DNA of 64,000 nucleotides. Origin: Bacillota bacterium. Lineage in GTDB: Bacteria > Bacillota > Clostridia > Saccharofermentanales > Fastidiosipilaceae. The DNA lies in contig JASGUU010000087.1 in assembly GCA_030057555.1 (NCBI GenBank), forward strand, positions 1 to 64,000, given 5' to 3'. The stretch's first letter is position 1. Each line of letters starts with the position of its first letter. Under the pieces are notes generated by a model, which was given only the letters and a program-made list of their open reading frames with translations, searched no databases and was not told the origin of the DNA. The position numbers and the translations under genes are program-made. Positions 46,430-57,586 of the stretch are shown in pieces.

Positions 46430-47317
46430 TTACTTTTCACAGCCTGTTTGTTCAACTATTTCCAGGATCCGATCGAGATCCTCGAGGGAATAGTACTCGA
46501 CGACAATACGTCCGCGGCCGCCCCTGTCGCTCAGATTGACACGGGTGCCGAGGGCCCGGGCCAGCCGCTCCTCGACTCGGGCAATCTCGAGCCGGCGCTG
46601 CTGCACAGCACTGTCGTCGGCTGCGGCGGGCCGGGTCTGCGGCTCCTTCAGCAGGCGGCGGACGAGCTTCTCGGTGTTGCGGACGCTCAATTCCTTCTCG
46701 ATGATGTAGTCGGCGCAGCGCTCCCGGGCCTCTTCATCCGGTAGAGCCAGCAGGGCTCGGGCATGTCCCTGGCTCAGTACACCGTCGCGGACATGGTTCT
46801 GCAGCTTCTCGCCCAGCTGCAGCAGACGCAGCGTGTTGGCGAGTGCCGGACGACTCATGCCTACGCTTGTCGACAGTTTTTCCTGCGTCATCTGATACTG
46901 GGCCTGCAGGCGCTCCAGAGCCTCGGCCGTCTCGATCGGGTTCAGATCCTGACGCTGGATATTTTCGATCAGGGCCTGCTGCAGGATTTCGGCATCGCTG
47001 AGTTCCCGGACAATAACCGGAACGGTGTCGAGACCGGCCAGGCGTGCCGCCCGCCAGCGCCTCTCCCCTGCCACGATGCGGTAGCCGCCGTCCTGATGCG
47101 TCACGATAAGCGGTTGTATGACGCCGTTTTCACGGATGGAGGAGGCGAGCTCTTCGAGTTTCTTCTCATCGAAGTTCTTGCGGGGCTGATCACGATTTGG
47201 GCTGATATCGTGTATGGATATTTCAATGACGGCGCGGGTGTCCGCTGCCGGAACGACTTCGCTGCCCAGAAGAGCACCGAGTCCCCTGCCCAGTCCTTTT
47301 GCTTTGCCAGCCATCAA
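46430..47317 (-). CDS. parB: Chromosome-partitioning protein ParB
   Basis: Protein of 295 residues. The N-terminal CTPase/ParB box contains NRDQPRKNFDEKKLEELASSIRENG and the GERRWRAARLAG arginine patch. A central helix-turn-helix binds parS (MTQEKLSTSVGMSRPALANTLRLLQL). The C-terminal dimerisation segment ends near EDLDRILEIVEQTG. It loads on parS and recruits SMC for chromosome segregation. Its start overlaps the parA stop (4 nt). Confidence 0.97.
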   Translation of the reverse strand: MMAGKAKGLGRGLGALLGSEVVPAADTRAVIEISIHDISPNRDQPRKNFDEKKLEELASSIRENGVIQPLIVTHQDGGYRIVAGERRWRAARLAGLDTVPVIVRELSDAEILQQALIENIQRQDLNPIETAEALERLQAQYQMTQEKLSTSVGMSRPALANTLRLLQLGEKLQNHVRDGVLSQGHARALLALPDEEARERCADYIIEKELSVRNTEKLVRRLLKEPQTRPAAADDSAVQQRRLEIARVEERLARALGTRVNLSDRGGRGRIVVEYYSLEDLDRILEIVEQTGCEK

Positions 47318-48108
47318 CTGTCTCCTTTGTGCCAGCTGCCCCGTCGGCGTGAGCGGCGGATCACCTCGCGCGCCAGCTGCTGGTAGGCCTCGGCGCCGCG
47401 GGAGCGCCGGTCGTATTCGACAATCGCCTGACCATGGCTCGGAGCCTCGCTCAGGCGGACATTACGCGGGATTACCGTCTTGAAGACACGTTCGCCAAAG
47501 GCCTTTCGCACCTCTTCCTCCACCTGTGCGGCGAGCTGGGTACGCAGATCCGACATGGTCAGCACAATCCCGAAGATCTGCAGCTCGGGGTTCAATGATT
47601 GTTTCACCGACTGAATGGTGTCCAGCAGCAGCGTGACACCTTCGAGGGCGTAGTATTCGGTCTGGATCGGCACGATCAGGCTGTCGGCAGCCGTAAGCGC
47701 ATTCAGAGTCAGCAGGCCGAGCGAGGGCGGGCAGTCTATCAGGAGATAGTCATAGCTGAGATCACCAGCATCCAGAGCATTGCGCAGGCGCCGCTCCCGG
47801 CTCTCCATGGTGGCCAGCTCGACCTCGGCACCGGCCAGATGAATGGATCCGGGACAGATCTGCAGATTCCGGCGGCCGCTGTCATGAACGCAGTCACATA
47901 AGGGTACTTCGTTGATGAGAAGTTCATAGCTGCCGTTACGCGAATCGTCACGCTCAAATCCCAAACCGCTCGTCGCATTGGCCTGTGCATCCAGATCCAG
48001 CAGAATAACGCGCTTGCCGCGGATAGCGAGATAGGCGGCGAGGTTGACAGCAGTTGTTGTCTTGCCAACCCCACCTTTTTGATTGACGATTGCCATGCGC
48101 TCTGCCAT
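47314..48108 (-). CDS. parA: Chromosome-partitioning ATPase ParA (Soj)
   Basis: ParA-type ATPase of 264 residues read from the ATG at 48108 (GAGG five bases upstream). A GTG two codons earlier is the alternative. The deviant Walker A is KGGVGKTTT near residue 11 and Walker B is LLIDCPPSLG near 117. A sensor region ends in VRLSEAPSHGQAIVEYD. It drives origin segregation and regulates DnaA in related bacteria. A perfect parS site lies 150 nt upstream. Confidence 0.97.
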   Translation of the reverse strand: MAERMAIVNQKGGVGKTTTAVNLAAYLAIRGKRVILLDLDAQANATSGLGFERDDSRNGSYELLINEVPLCDCVHDSGRRNLQICPGSIHLAGAEVELATMESRERRLRNALDAGDLSYDYLLIDCPPSLGLLTLNALTAADSLIVPIQTEYYALEGVTLLLDTIQSVKQSLNPELQIFGIVLTMSDLRTQLAAQVEEEVRKAFGERVFKTVIPRNVRLSEAPSHGQAIVEYDRRSRGAEAYQQLAREVIRRSRRRGSWHKGDS

Positions 48109-48257
48109 AAACACCTCGTTTTTCGTTTTCGCGATGAAAAGCGGGATTGCCAGATGCCGAATCCCGGGTCAGTTTAGCATAGAGTGGCGCTTCCACATGG
48201 TTTCAGGGAGAAAAACGCTGGAAAACGCTATTTTTGGTCAGATTGAAAGCGACGTTT

Positions 48258-48273
48258 TGTTTCACGTGAAACA
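48258..48273. promoter_or_regulatory. parS: parS site upstream of parA
   Basis: TGTTTCACGTGAAACA, an exact match to the 16-bp universal parS palindrome bound by ParB. It lies between parA and the MFS gene. Confidence 0.98.
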
Positions 48274-48351
48274 ACACTACCCGGCGTGCCAGGTCATTGA
48301 GCCTGAAACAAGGGCTTTCGTCCCCCTGTTCCTGATCCGCTGATTCCGTGA

Positions 48352-49605
48352 TCAAATACTGTGTTGGTGGCCGCCAGTAATTGCTCTGTTCAGCCTGATA
48401 AACAGCAGAACGGCTGCTGCTTCCGCTATGATAGTAAACACAATAATCAACTCAGTTAACTGCAGATCGTAGAACAGTCCCGTCAGCGCCGATCCGGCAA
48501 GCAACGCCAGGCCATAAGCTGAATTGAAGATACCGTAGCCTGTCCCACGCTTGCGATAGGGAGTAATGTCAGCTATGGCGGAACGCATGATCGTCTCATG
48601 CGTTCCCATGACAACGCCAAAGAGCATCATTCCAATGACGATAAGTGTCTTCGAATGGCTTAGTGTAAGCAACGGCAACGACACCGTCAGCAGCGGAATC
48701 ACCGCCAGCACGAGAATGCCTCCCGTTCTTTTCCCGGTTCTCTCCTTCAATCGATCATACGCCTTCCCAACTACCATCGCTGCAACAGCGTCAACGAGCA
48801 TCGCCAGGGCATAGAGCAAAGTAATATCGCCGTCGCTCATCAGCCGACTGGCTTTCAAGTGGTACCCGATTGTGCTGAAATTGACGAAACCAACCGTGCA
48901 TAAAAATGTAAATACTGTGTAGATCCAGAAGATCGGTTCCAGTTTTATGCTTTGCGAAGTCCTGGCTGGAGCCGAAGGCAATAAATTCGCACCCGTGATT
49001 TTTCTGTGCGCAAAGGTCAGGAACAGCAGCAGTAATAGATACGGCACGAGCAGCATCTTGTACCCCAGCTGATATTCACGGATTCCGTTTTTGCCCGTAA
49101 AGAAAAAAACGGCGGTAAAGACGAGCGGCCCCAGGAAAGCACCCAGCTGATCCAGCGCCTCCTGCAGGCCAAAGGCAAACCCGATGCCTACCTGATTCTC
49201 TGCAACGCCGGATAGAACGGTATCCTTGGCTGGATTACGCAGCGCCTTTCCCATTCGTTCCAGCAGCATGAAAACCACGAGAAAATCCCAATTCACTGTC
49301 AGGCCCATCAACGGAACACTCAGCAGCATGCCGTAGCCGGCAAACATGAAATACCAGTGTCTGCCACTCCTGTCAGACAGGATGCCGGCAAAAAGCCTCA
49401 GGGCATAGCCCAGAAACTCACCTATCCCGAAGATCAATCCGACTTTGGCCGCACGGATACCCAATAAATTCAGATACTGGCTGTTTGCGCTTCTTGCCGA
49501 CTCATAAACGATATCGCCGAGCATGCTTATGACACCAAAAATGACAATCACAACGACGGCCGGCGAAATACGGCGATTCGAACCTGTTTCTCTCTTTTCT
49601 GACAT
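48352..49605 (-). CDS. MFS transporter inserted between gyrB and parA
   Basis: Protein of 417 residues with about twelve transmembrane segments and the MFS loop motif GILSDRSGRHWY near residue 76, plus DRLKERTGKR after the sixth or seventh helix. Compared with the core genes around it, the DNA is visibly less GC-rich and uses more A/T-ending codons. This suggests acquisition by transfer. It occupies the position after gyrB where gyrA is often found. The substrate is not identifiable. It does not share a transcript clearly with gyrB, whose terminator is at about 50003-50035. Confidence 0.82.
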   Translation of the reverse strand: MSEKRETGSNRRISPAVVVIVIFGVISMLGDIVYESARSANSQYLNLLGIRAAKVGLIFGIGEFLGYALRLFAGILSDRSGRHWYFMFAGYGMLLSVPLMGLTVNWDFLVVFMLLERMGKALRNPAKDTVLSGVAENQVGIGFAFGLQEALDQLGAFLGPLVFTAVFFFTGKNGIREYQLGYKMLLVPYLLLLLFLTFAHRKITGANLLPSAPARTSQSIKLEPIFWIYTVFTFLCTVGFVNFSTIGYHLKASRLMSDGDITLLYALAMLVDAVAAMVVGKAYDRLKERTGKRTGGILVLAVIPLLTVSLPLLTLSHSKTLIVIGMMLFGVVMGTHETIMRSAIADITPYRKRGTGYGIFNSAYGLALLAGSALTGLFYDLQLTELIIVFTIIAEAAAVLLFIRLNRAITGGHQHSI

Positions 49606-50002
49606 GGCGCCGCCTCACAATACGGATCAGGATTTATTGTCCCAAATCATGTTCCCAACAGCCTCAGACACCGTTTCGCTGACACAGGCAAACGATAACG
49701 TAAACGACACACGGGAATTCTGTGCCTGCGGCATAGTCCGGCTGTCATCTGGCCAATCAACAGCCTGGCCGTCGCAGTACAGGCCGTGACAGCCCACTCG
49801 TGCACAATTCGTTCATATGCAAAGGACATCTGCACGGCCTCACATATCCATCTGAGCATAATCCGACTGCGACTCTGATTGACATATCTGCTGTATTCGT
49901 CAGGAAATACTCTACACCTCGCAATAACTGCGTGCACGATCAGGCTGCTGCCTGGAATGGATGAATCATCTCTCTCAGAATGCCTGTTCCTTGTTTCACG
50001 TG
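49606..50002. other. Gene-free interval between gyrB and the MFS gene
   Basis: About 400 nt of mixed composition downstream of gyrB on the minus strand. Short ORFs are present on both strands (for example 49647-49937 minus), but none has a ribosome site or a recognisable domain. I see no intact or broken gyrA fragment. The only recognised element is the parS site at its right edge. The promoter of the MFS gene should lie here but is not obvious. Confidence 0.5.
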
Positions 50003-50007
50003 AAACA
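49992..50007. promoter_or_regulatory. parS: parS site downstream of gyrB
   Basis: TGTTTCACGTGAAACA, a second exact parS. Its first bases on the minus strand also form the T-rich tail of the gyrB terminator hairpin, so the two elements overlap. Confidence 0.98.
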
Positions 50008-50035
50008 AAACGCCGCCCGGTCTCCCAGACGGCGT
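50003..50035 (-). terminator. Intrinsic terminator of gyrB
   Basis: On the minus strand ACGCCG...CGGCGT (50035-50030 with 50015-50010), with an inner GTCT/AGAC option, is followed by TTTTGTTT. It begins 22 nt after the gyrB stop. The T-tract runs into the parS palindrome. Confidence 0.75.
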
Positions 50036-50056
50036 CCGTCCTACTTTGTGGCTTGT

Positions 50057-52424
<2,368 letters not shown>

Positions 52425-52442
52425 TATAACATCCGCCGCTTC

Positions 52443-53660
52443 TCAGTCCGCCTTCTCCGCCGCATCCAGAGTGGTCACACGGCTGCTGTCGACGTGGAAA
52501 AAACGCAGCGGCTGCCCGCCGGCGAGTTCGCGCAGTTCTCCCTGCACCTGTTCGGTATCGGTGCAGGTCAGCATCACCTGACAGTCGCGCATGGCGGCGA
52601 TCAGGGCCTGGCGGCGGCGGCGGTCCAGCTCGCTCATGACATCGTCCAGCAGCAGTACCGGCGTCTGTCCGGTGAGATCGCGGAAGACGGCGAGTTCGGC
52701 GAGCTTCATCGCCAGAACGGCCGTGCGCTGCTGTCCCTGGGAGCCGTAGAGCTTCAGCGGCTGGTCGTTAAGGCGCAGGTCGAGATCGTCGCGATGCGCT
52801 CCGATCGACGTCGATCCACGCACGACATCATCCCGGCGCAGCTGACCGAGACGACGGAGAATCAGAGCCATGCGCTCGGCGGCACTCTGTTCCGGCTTCA
52901 GTCCCGACATGGTGCGGTAGCGGATATCCAGAGCCTCCCGGTCGCCCGAAATGAGGCCGTGATAGATGGCTGCGTGCTCCCGGATGCGCTCCGTGAGCTC
53001 GAAGCGTTCGCCAATGAGCTCCGACATATGCCCGGCATACTGTTCATCCCAGACATCCAGCAGGGCATAGTCGAGCGCGAGGTCGGGTGTGGCGATAAAG
53101 GCTCCGCTCCGGGTCATCGACTGCTGGTCGCGCAGCTGCTTCAGCAGCTGATTGCGCTGCTTGAGGACGCGGTTGAAACGCTGCAGGGTGGCGAAGTAGC
53201 GCGGCCTGATCTGCGAGAGCAGAAGATCGAGGAAGCGCCGCCGGGCAACCGGGCCTTCCTTGACCAGCATCAGGTCCTCGGGTGCGAAGATGACCGCATT
53301 AAACAGGCCATAGAGATCCGCGATACGCTCCTGACGGATGTGGTTGTGCCAGAAGCGGCGCTCGTTGGTCGGACGGCCGTCCTGAATCTGGGTGCCGTAC
53401 TGCAGCTCAATCGTCTCTTTCGTGCCGTCCGCAATCACATAGTCCAGCTCGATGCGATAGCCCGGCCGGCCGCGGTGGATCAGCTCCTGATCACGGGCGG
53501 TGCGGTGCGAGCGGGCACAGCTGCAGATGTAGATGGCCTCGAGAATATTCGTCTTCCCCTGGGCATTGTGCCCGCTGAAAACGTTGACGCCGGGGCCAAA
53601 GTCCAGCTCCAGCGTCTCGTAACTGCGGAAATTCTCGATCTGGAGGCGCGTGGCAATCAT
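52443..53660 (-). CDS. recF: DNA replication and repair protein RecF
   Basis: SMC-like ATPase of 405 residues. Walker A GHNAQGKTN is near residue 34, the signature region SQGQQRTAVLAMKLAEL is near 308, and Walker B PVLLLDDVMSELD is near 340. RecF loads RecA at gaps with RecO and RecR. It starts 26 nt after dnaN, in the standard dnaA-dnaN-recF order. The small S4-domain gene (yaaA) that often lies between dnaN and recF is absent. Confidence 0.96.
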   Translation of the reverse strand: MIATRLQIENFRSYETLELDFGPGVNVFSGHNAQGKTNILEAIYICSCARSHRTARDQELIHRGRPGYRIELDYVIADGTKETIELQYGTQIQDGRPTNERRFWHNHIRQERIADLYGLFNAVIFAPEDLMLVKEGPVARRRFLDLLLSQIRPRYFATLQRFNRVLKQRNQLLKQLRDQQSMTRSGAFIATPDLALDYALLDVWDEQYAGHMSELIGERFELTERIREHAAIYHGLISGDREALDIRYRTMSGLKPEQSAAERMALILRRLGQLRRDDVVRGSTSIGAHRDDLDLRLNDQPLKLYGSQGQQRTAVLAMKLAELAVFRDLTGQTPVLLLDDVMSELDRRRRQALIAAMRDCQVMLTCTDTEQVQGELRELAGGQPLRFFHVDSSRVTTLDAAEKAD

Positions 53661-53686
53661 CGCCGCATTCGGTCAGGAATCCCGGC

Positions 53687-54811
53687 TCAGGTGCGCAGAG
53701 GCAGAATCACATAGGCAAAGGCATCTCCCTCGACCGGCCGCAGAACACAGGGTCCGACGCCGCCCTTGAAGGCCATCTCAACACGTTCATCCGGAACGAC
53801 GCGCAGGGCCTCGATGATGTAGCGCGGGTTGAAGGTGCAGTCGATATCTTCGCCCTGCAGCTGGATCTTCACCTGTTCGTCCAGCGTGCCGCGTGACGTA
53901 ACCATGTAGACCTCGAGAGTGTCTTCGCCGTGCGTCCTGAAGCGGACCGGCGATCTCGTCTGGTCGCTCGCCGACAGCAGCAGCATGCTGCGCTCAATGG
54001 TCGAACGCAGCGCGTCGGTATTCACCGTAATCAGGCTCAGCTCGTTGGTCGGGATGATGCCCTGGTAGTTCAGAAATTCGGCCTGCGTCAGACGCGATAC
54101 CAGACGGCTGGAACCGAGCTCGAAGAGTATGTGGTTCTCGGAGGTATACATCTCGGCATCGCCGTCACCGAGAATCTGCTGGAGCTCGCGCAGAGCCTTT
54201 CCGGGAATGAGGAAACTGCGAACAGCATAGGGCTCGCTGTCCTCGTCCCCGGTATCACGGTGATGCCGCGCCAGGGCCAGACGGAAGCCGTCGATCGCCA
54301 CCATCTCCGCCTGATCCGGTGTGCTCTCGAGCAGACAGCCGCTCAGGGCCGGACGCGAATCATCGGTGGAGCAGGCAAAGACCGTACGGGCGATGAGGCT
54401 CTGCAGCTCGCGCTGCGGCAGAACGAGGCGGTTTTCGCGGGCAACTTCCGGCAGGACGGGGTAGTTGTCGCCGGCGCGGTAATTGACACTGAAAAAGGCA
54501 CGGCCGGAACGAATCTGCACAATTTCCCTGTCCCCGGAGACCGTTTCGAAACGTACCAGCGGATCCGGCAGCTTCCGCGTGATATCGGCCAGCATGCGGG
54601 CGTCAATCACGATGGCACCGGATTCGGAAACATCGGCAGGAATCACCGACTGGATGCCAATTTCCATGTCATAACCGACGAGACGTACCTGACCGCCCGA
54701 GGCTTCCAGCAGGATGCCCTCCAGAAGCGGCATGGATGTACGTACTGCAACCGCCTTCTGTGCATGAAGAACGGCTTCGAGCAGGTCGCCCGTGTCTGTC
54801 ATAAATTTCAT
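53687..54811 (-). CDS. dnaN: DNA polymerase III sliding clamp (beta)
   Basis: Clamp protein of 374 residues made of three similar domains, starting MKFMTDTGDLLEAV and ending AYVILPLRT. The C-terminal LRPVEGDAFAYVILPLR is the family-typical end. It forms the dimeric ring that tethers polymerase. GGAG lies before the ATG. The 328-nt space to dnaA upstream is the presumed origin. Confidence 0.97.
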   Translation of the reverse strand: MKFMTDTGDLLEAVLHAQKAVAVRTSMPLLEGILLEASGGQVRLVGYDMEIGIQSVIPADVSESGAIVIDARMLADITRKLPDPLVRFETVSGDREIVQIRSGRAFFSVNYRAGDNYPVLPEVARENRLVLPQRELQSLIARTVFACSTDDSRPALSGCLLESTPDQAEMVAIDGFRLALARHHRDTGDEDSEPYAVRSFLIPGKALRELQQILGDGDAEMYTSENHILFELGSSRLVSRLTQAEFLNYQGIIPTNELSLITVNTDALRSTIERSMLLLSASDQTRSPVRFRTHGEDTLEVYMVTSRGTLDEQVKIQLQGEDIDCTFNPRYIIEALRVVPDERVEMAFKGGVGPCVLRPVEGDAFAYVILPLRT

Positions 54812-55139
54812 GGCTGGCTCCTTTCATGCTGCCGGTGCCGCTGTCTGGGCTGCCGCAGCCCCCTCCCGCAGGAGGGAAATATATTTCTATGGTTGTTCGT
54901 AGTCGTAGTAGTAGGGGCTGTGGAGAATGTTGAAAACTCCTTCGTGGCCTGTCCCTGACGACGTTTGAACGGTTTTTCGGCTGTGGAGAGGGCTGTGAAG
55001 CGTCTGGCGAGTATTTGTGGAAGATCCGGGCGATCTGTGGAATACTCCTGTTTTCCTCACTTTTTCCTCAGTTCTTTTTCCATAATCCTGTCATTTTATG
55101 TTGACAGCAGGGACGGCACGGCTGTTCGGCGGGCGGCCC
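54812..55139. other. oriC: Putative replication origin (oriC) between dnaA and dnaN
   Basis: The gap contains four DnaA-box-like 9-mers on one strand: TGTGGAGAA (54919-54927), TGTGGAGAG (54982-54990), TGTGGAAGA (55016-55024) and TGTGGAATA (55036-55044). A weaker TGTGAAGCG is at 54994. All keep the TCCACA core, but none is the perfect TTATCCACA. A T-rich, easily melted stretch follows at about 55050-55105. This layout beside dnaA, with strand bias changing near here and parS sites close by, supports an origin. A palindrome-rich CCTCCCGCAGGAGG lies near 54865. Confidence 0.75.
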
Positions 55140-56558
55140 CTAGTTCTCAATGCGCCGGCGAATGTCGATGACGTCCGCGGCGAGCTGGCTGTCGGGATTT
55201 TCCCGCAGTTCTTCGCCGATTTTGTCACAGCTGTAGATCACGGTTGAGTAGTGGCGGTTGAAGTCGCGGCCAATCTGCTCATAGGGATGGGAGAGCACCT
55301 CGCGGCAGAGATACATGGCGATGGAACGGGGCTCGGCGATGTCCTTGTTCCGGCGCTTGGAGACGAGATCCTCGGTACGGAGATTGAAGTAGCGGGCCAC
55401 CACGTCCATGATGATCTGCGTCGTGACCTTTCGGTTGGCGGTCGGGCTGATGAGATCCTTCAGGGCATCGCGGACGATGGGCAGGCTCAGCTCGCCAGCC
55501 AGCAGGGAGTAGGCGCTGACGGTCTTGAACGCGCCATCCAGCTCGCGGATGCTGGAGCGGATGTTGGCGGCGATATAGTCGGCGACATCATCGGGCAGAA
55601 AGAGCCCCGACTGGTCGGCGAGCTTGAGCAGAATGGCGAGGCGCGTTTCGTAGTCCGGAGCCTGAATGTCGGCGATGAGACCGGAGGAGAAGCGCGTCAC
55701 CAGGCGCTCCTCAATGGTGGTGAGACTCTGCGGTGGCTTGTCGCAGGTCATGACGATGTTGCGGTCGTTGACGAAAAGGGCGTTGAAGGTGTTGAAGAAT
55801 TCTTCCTTCGTCCGGTCCTTTCCGGTCAGCAGCTGGATGTCGTCGATCAGGAGGAGGTCGCAGCTGCGGTATTTGTTGCGGAATTCCTCATAGCGGTTGT
55901 TGCGCGAGGCAGCGACAAACTCGTTGACGATCTGTTCGCACTGGACATAGATCATGCGCCGCCGCGGCTGGTGGGTCTGGACATAGTTGCCGATGGCCAT
56001 CATCAGATGGGTCTTCCCGAGGCCGGAGCCGCCGTAGATAAAGAGAGGATTATAGTTGCGGTCGCCGCCCTGCTTGGCCACGGCCTCGCAGGCGGCATGG
56101 GCAAAGCGGTTGCCGGAGCCAACAATGAAGTTTTCAAAGGTCATCAGCGGGTCCAGGCGCGAGGCATCGTAGGACTCGGTCCAGGTCGGCGTCCGGGCAG
56201 GTGCGGCCACACTCGCGGCCACGGAGTGGACGGGCTCGCTGCGGCGCCGGGGCGGGGGGGAGGCCACGGCGGCCGTCATCCCGGGATCGCTGAGCTCACC
56301 GGTTTTCTCGTCCCGCAGCAGCAGATTGACCAGTGCCGGCGTATGGGGATCGAGGGTCGAAACGATCTGCCTGATCCGCGGCAGATACTCGTTGATAAAG
56401 CTGTAGCTGGTCAGATTCGGGGAGACGAGGGTGATCCCGGGGCCCGTTTCCGGCAGCACCTCGAGATCGCGAAACCACGCGTTAAACGTGATGCCGGAGG
56501 TTTCGCGCCGCAAAATCTCCTTGATCTGTTCCCATAGTACTTGGCGATCGTCGGTCAT
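55140..56558 (-). CDS. dnaA: Chromosomal replication initiator DnaA
   Basis: Protein of 472 residues from the ATG at 56558 (MTDDRQVLWEQIKEIL). A longer start at 56603 adds an unlike N-terminus. Domain I covers about 1-85, a Pro/Arg/Ala-rich linker about 85-145, and the AAA+ domain has Walker A GGSGLGKTH near 181 and Walker B LLIDDIQLL. Domain IV starts near 375 and contains the helix-turn-helix that reads DnaA boxes. The normally near-invariant GRDHTTV there reads NRHYSTV, with one residue fewer. No rpmH lies upstream. The divergent neighbour is an esterase. Confidence 0.96.
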   Translation of the reverse strand: MTDDRQVLWEQIKEILRRETSGITFNAWFRDLEVLPETGPGITLVSPNLTSYSFINEYLPRIRQIVSTLDPHTPALVNLLLRDEKTGELSDPGMTAAVASPPPRRRSEPVHSVAASVAAPARTPTWTESYDASRLDPLMTFENFIVGSGNRFAHAACEAVAKQGGDRNYNPLFIYGGSGLGKTHLMMAIGNYVQTHQPRRRMIYVQCEQIVNEFVAASRNNRYEEFRNKYRSCDLLLIDDIQLLTGKDRTKEEFFNTFNALFVNDRNIVMTCDKPPQSLTTIEERLVTRFSSGLIADIQAPDYETRLAILLKLADQSGLFLPDDVADYIAANIRSSIRELDGAFKTVSAYSLLAGELSLPIVRDALKDLISPTANRKVTTQIIMDVVARYFNLRTEDLVSKRRNKDIAEPRSIAMYLCREVLSHPYEQIGRDFNRHYSTVIYSCDKIGEELRENPDSQLAADVIDIRRRIEN

Positions 56559-56625
56559 CTGGCCTACTCTTCTATCCTTCTGGCTGCCCGCAGCCAGCTC
56601 CATCTCGTCGAAAGCGGTATCCGCT

Positions 56626-56654
56626 ATTCTATCAGACCTGAGAGCGGTCAGGTC
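56626..56654 (-). promoter_or_regulatory. Candidate dnaA promoter with overlapping palindrome
   Basis: On the minus strand a -10 TAGAAT (56626-56631) lies about 70 nt before dnaA. A perfect inverted repeat, GACCTGA-gagcgg-TCAGGTC (56635-56654), covers the spacer and the place of the -35, which is itself a poor match. A repressor or activator site is plausible. The promoter call is tentative. Confidence 0.4.
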
Positions 56655-56767
56655 GGCTGGATGACAGTTGTGTCTCCATTATGTTACATCTTTTTTTCAG
56701 AAGCGTCGGCAGCCCGGATCCGTTATCATCAGTCGCAGCTTAGCTTTTGCTTCGGGAGGAGAGAGCC

Positions 56768-57571
56768 ATGCGCATCATCCACGAGAGTATTGGTCCACAG
56801 GAATGCCCCTTTACCGCCTATCTGCCGGATCGCTGGGCGGAGTCCGCCTTCGGAGCGCGGCCCGGCATGCTCGTTCTGCCCGGCGGGGGCTATGGTTTCA
56901 CTTCGCCGCGTGAGGCCGAGCCCATCGCCCTCGCCTGGACCGCGGCCGGCTACAACGCCTATGTGCTGCACTACACGACGGTGCCCGGCACGTACTGGCC
57001 GACCGCACTGACGGAGGCCATGGCGGCGCTGCTGCGCATCCGCGCCATGGCGGCTGACTGGGATCAGGACCCCGGACGCGTGGCGGTGACCGGTTTCAGT
57101 GCCGGCGGGCATCTGGCCGCGGATCTGGCCTGTGTGTCGGCGGATATGGAGTTTCTGGCCGGGCTCGGCCTCGCCCCCGCCGCCGTCCGCCCGGACGCCG
57201 CCGTGCTCTGCTACCCCGTCATCTCTGCTACGGACGTATGGCACCGTGGTTCTTTCGAGAATCTGCTGGGCGACAGGATCGACGATCCCGCCGCCCTCGC
57301 CCGGGTCAGCCTCGAGACACGGGTGACCCCGGAGACACCGCCCTGCTTTCTCTGGCATACGGCCAACGACGAGGCTGTGCCGGTCGCGAACAGCCTGCTC
57401 TTTGCCGGGGCGCTGGCGCGGGCGGGGGTACCCTTTGAACTGCATGTCTACCCGGACGGGGAACATGGCCTCTCGCTCGGGAGCTGGTTCGTCGATACGC
57501 CGCAGCCGCCGGTTCAGGGCTGGATCGCCGCGGCGCGGAACTGGCTGGACGGGGTTTTCGGGTGCCGGTGA
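56768..57571 (+). CDS. Alpha/beta hydrolase, acetyl-esterase (BD-FAE/Aes-like) type
   Basis: Protein of 267 residues from the ATG at 56768 (GGGAGGAGAG upstream). The oxyanion motif PGGGYGFTSPREAEP is near residue 38, the nucleophile elbow GFSAGGHLAADLA near 110, and the catalytic His in YPDGEHGLSLG near 240. An NDEAVPVANS segment supplies the acid. It resembles carbohydrate acetyl-esterases of gut and digester Bacillota. No signal peptide is seen, so it is probably cytoplasmic. It is divergent from dnaA and is the first plus-strand gene after the origin. Confidence 0.88.
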   Translation: MRIIHESIGPQECPFTAYLPDRWAESAFGARPGMLVLPGGGYGFTSPREAEPIALAWTAAGYNAYVLHYTTVPGTYWPTALTEAMAALLRIRAMAADWDQDPGRVAVTGFSAGGHLAADLACVSADMEFLAGLGLAPAAVRPDAAVLCYPVISATDVWHRGSFENLLGDRIDDPAALARVSLETRVTPETPPCFLWHTANDEAVPVANSLLFAGALARAGVPFELHVYPDGEHGLSLGSWFVDTPQPPVQGWIAAARNWLDGVFGCR

Positions 57572-57586
57572 CGGGCTTTGTCTAAA

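Noticed and set aside
49606-50002. Possible gyrA remnant between gyrB and the MFS gene
   Set aside because: None of the six frames shows GyrA motifs such as the region around the catalytic Tyr. The short ORFs there are unrelated.
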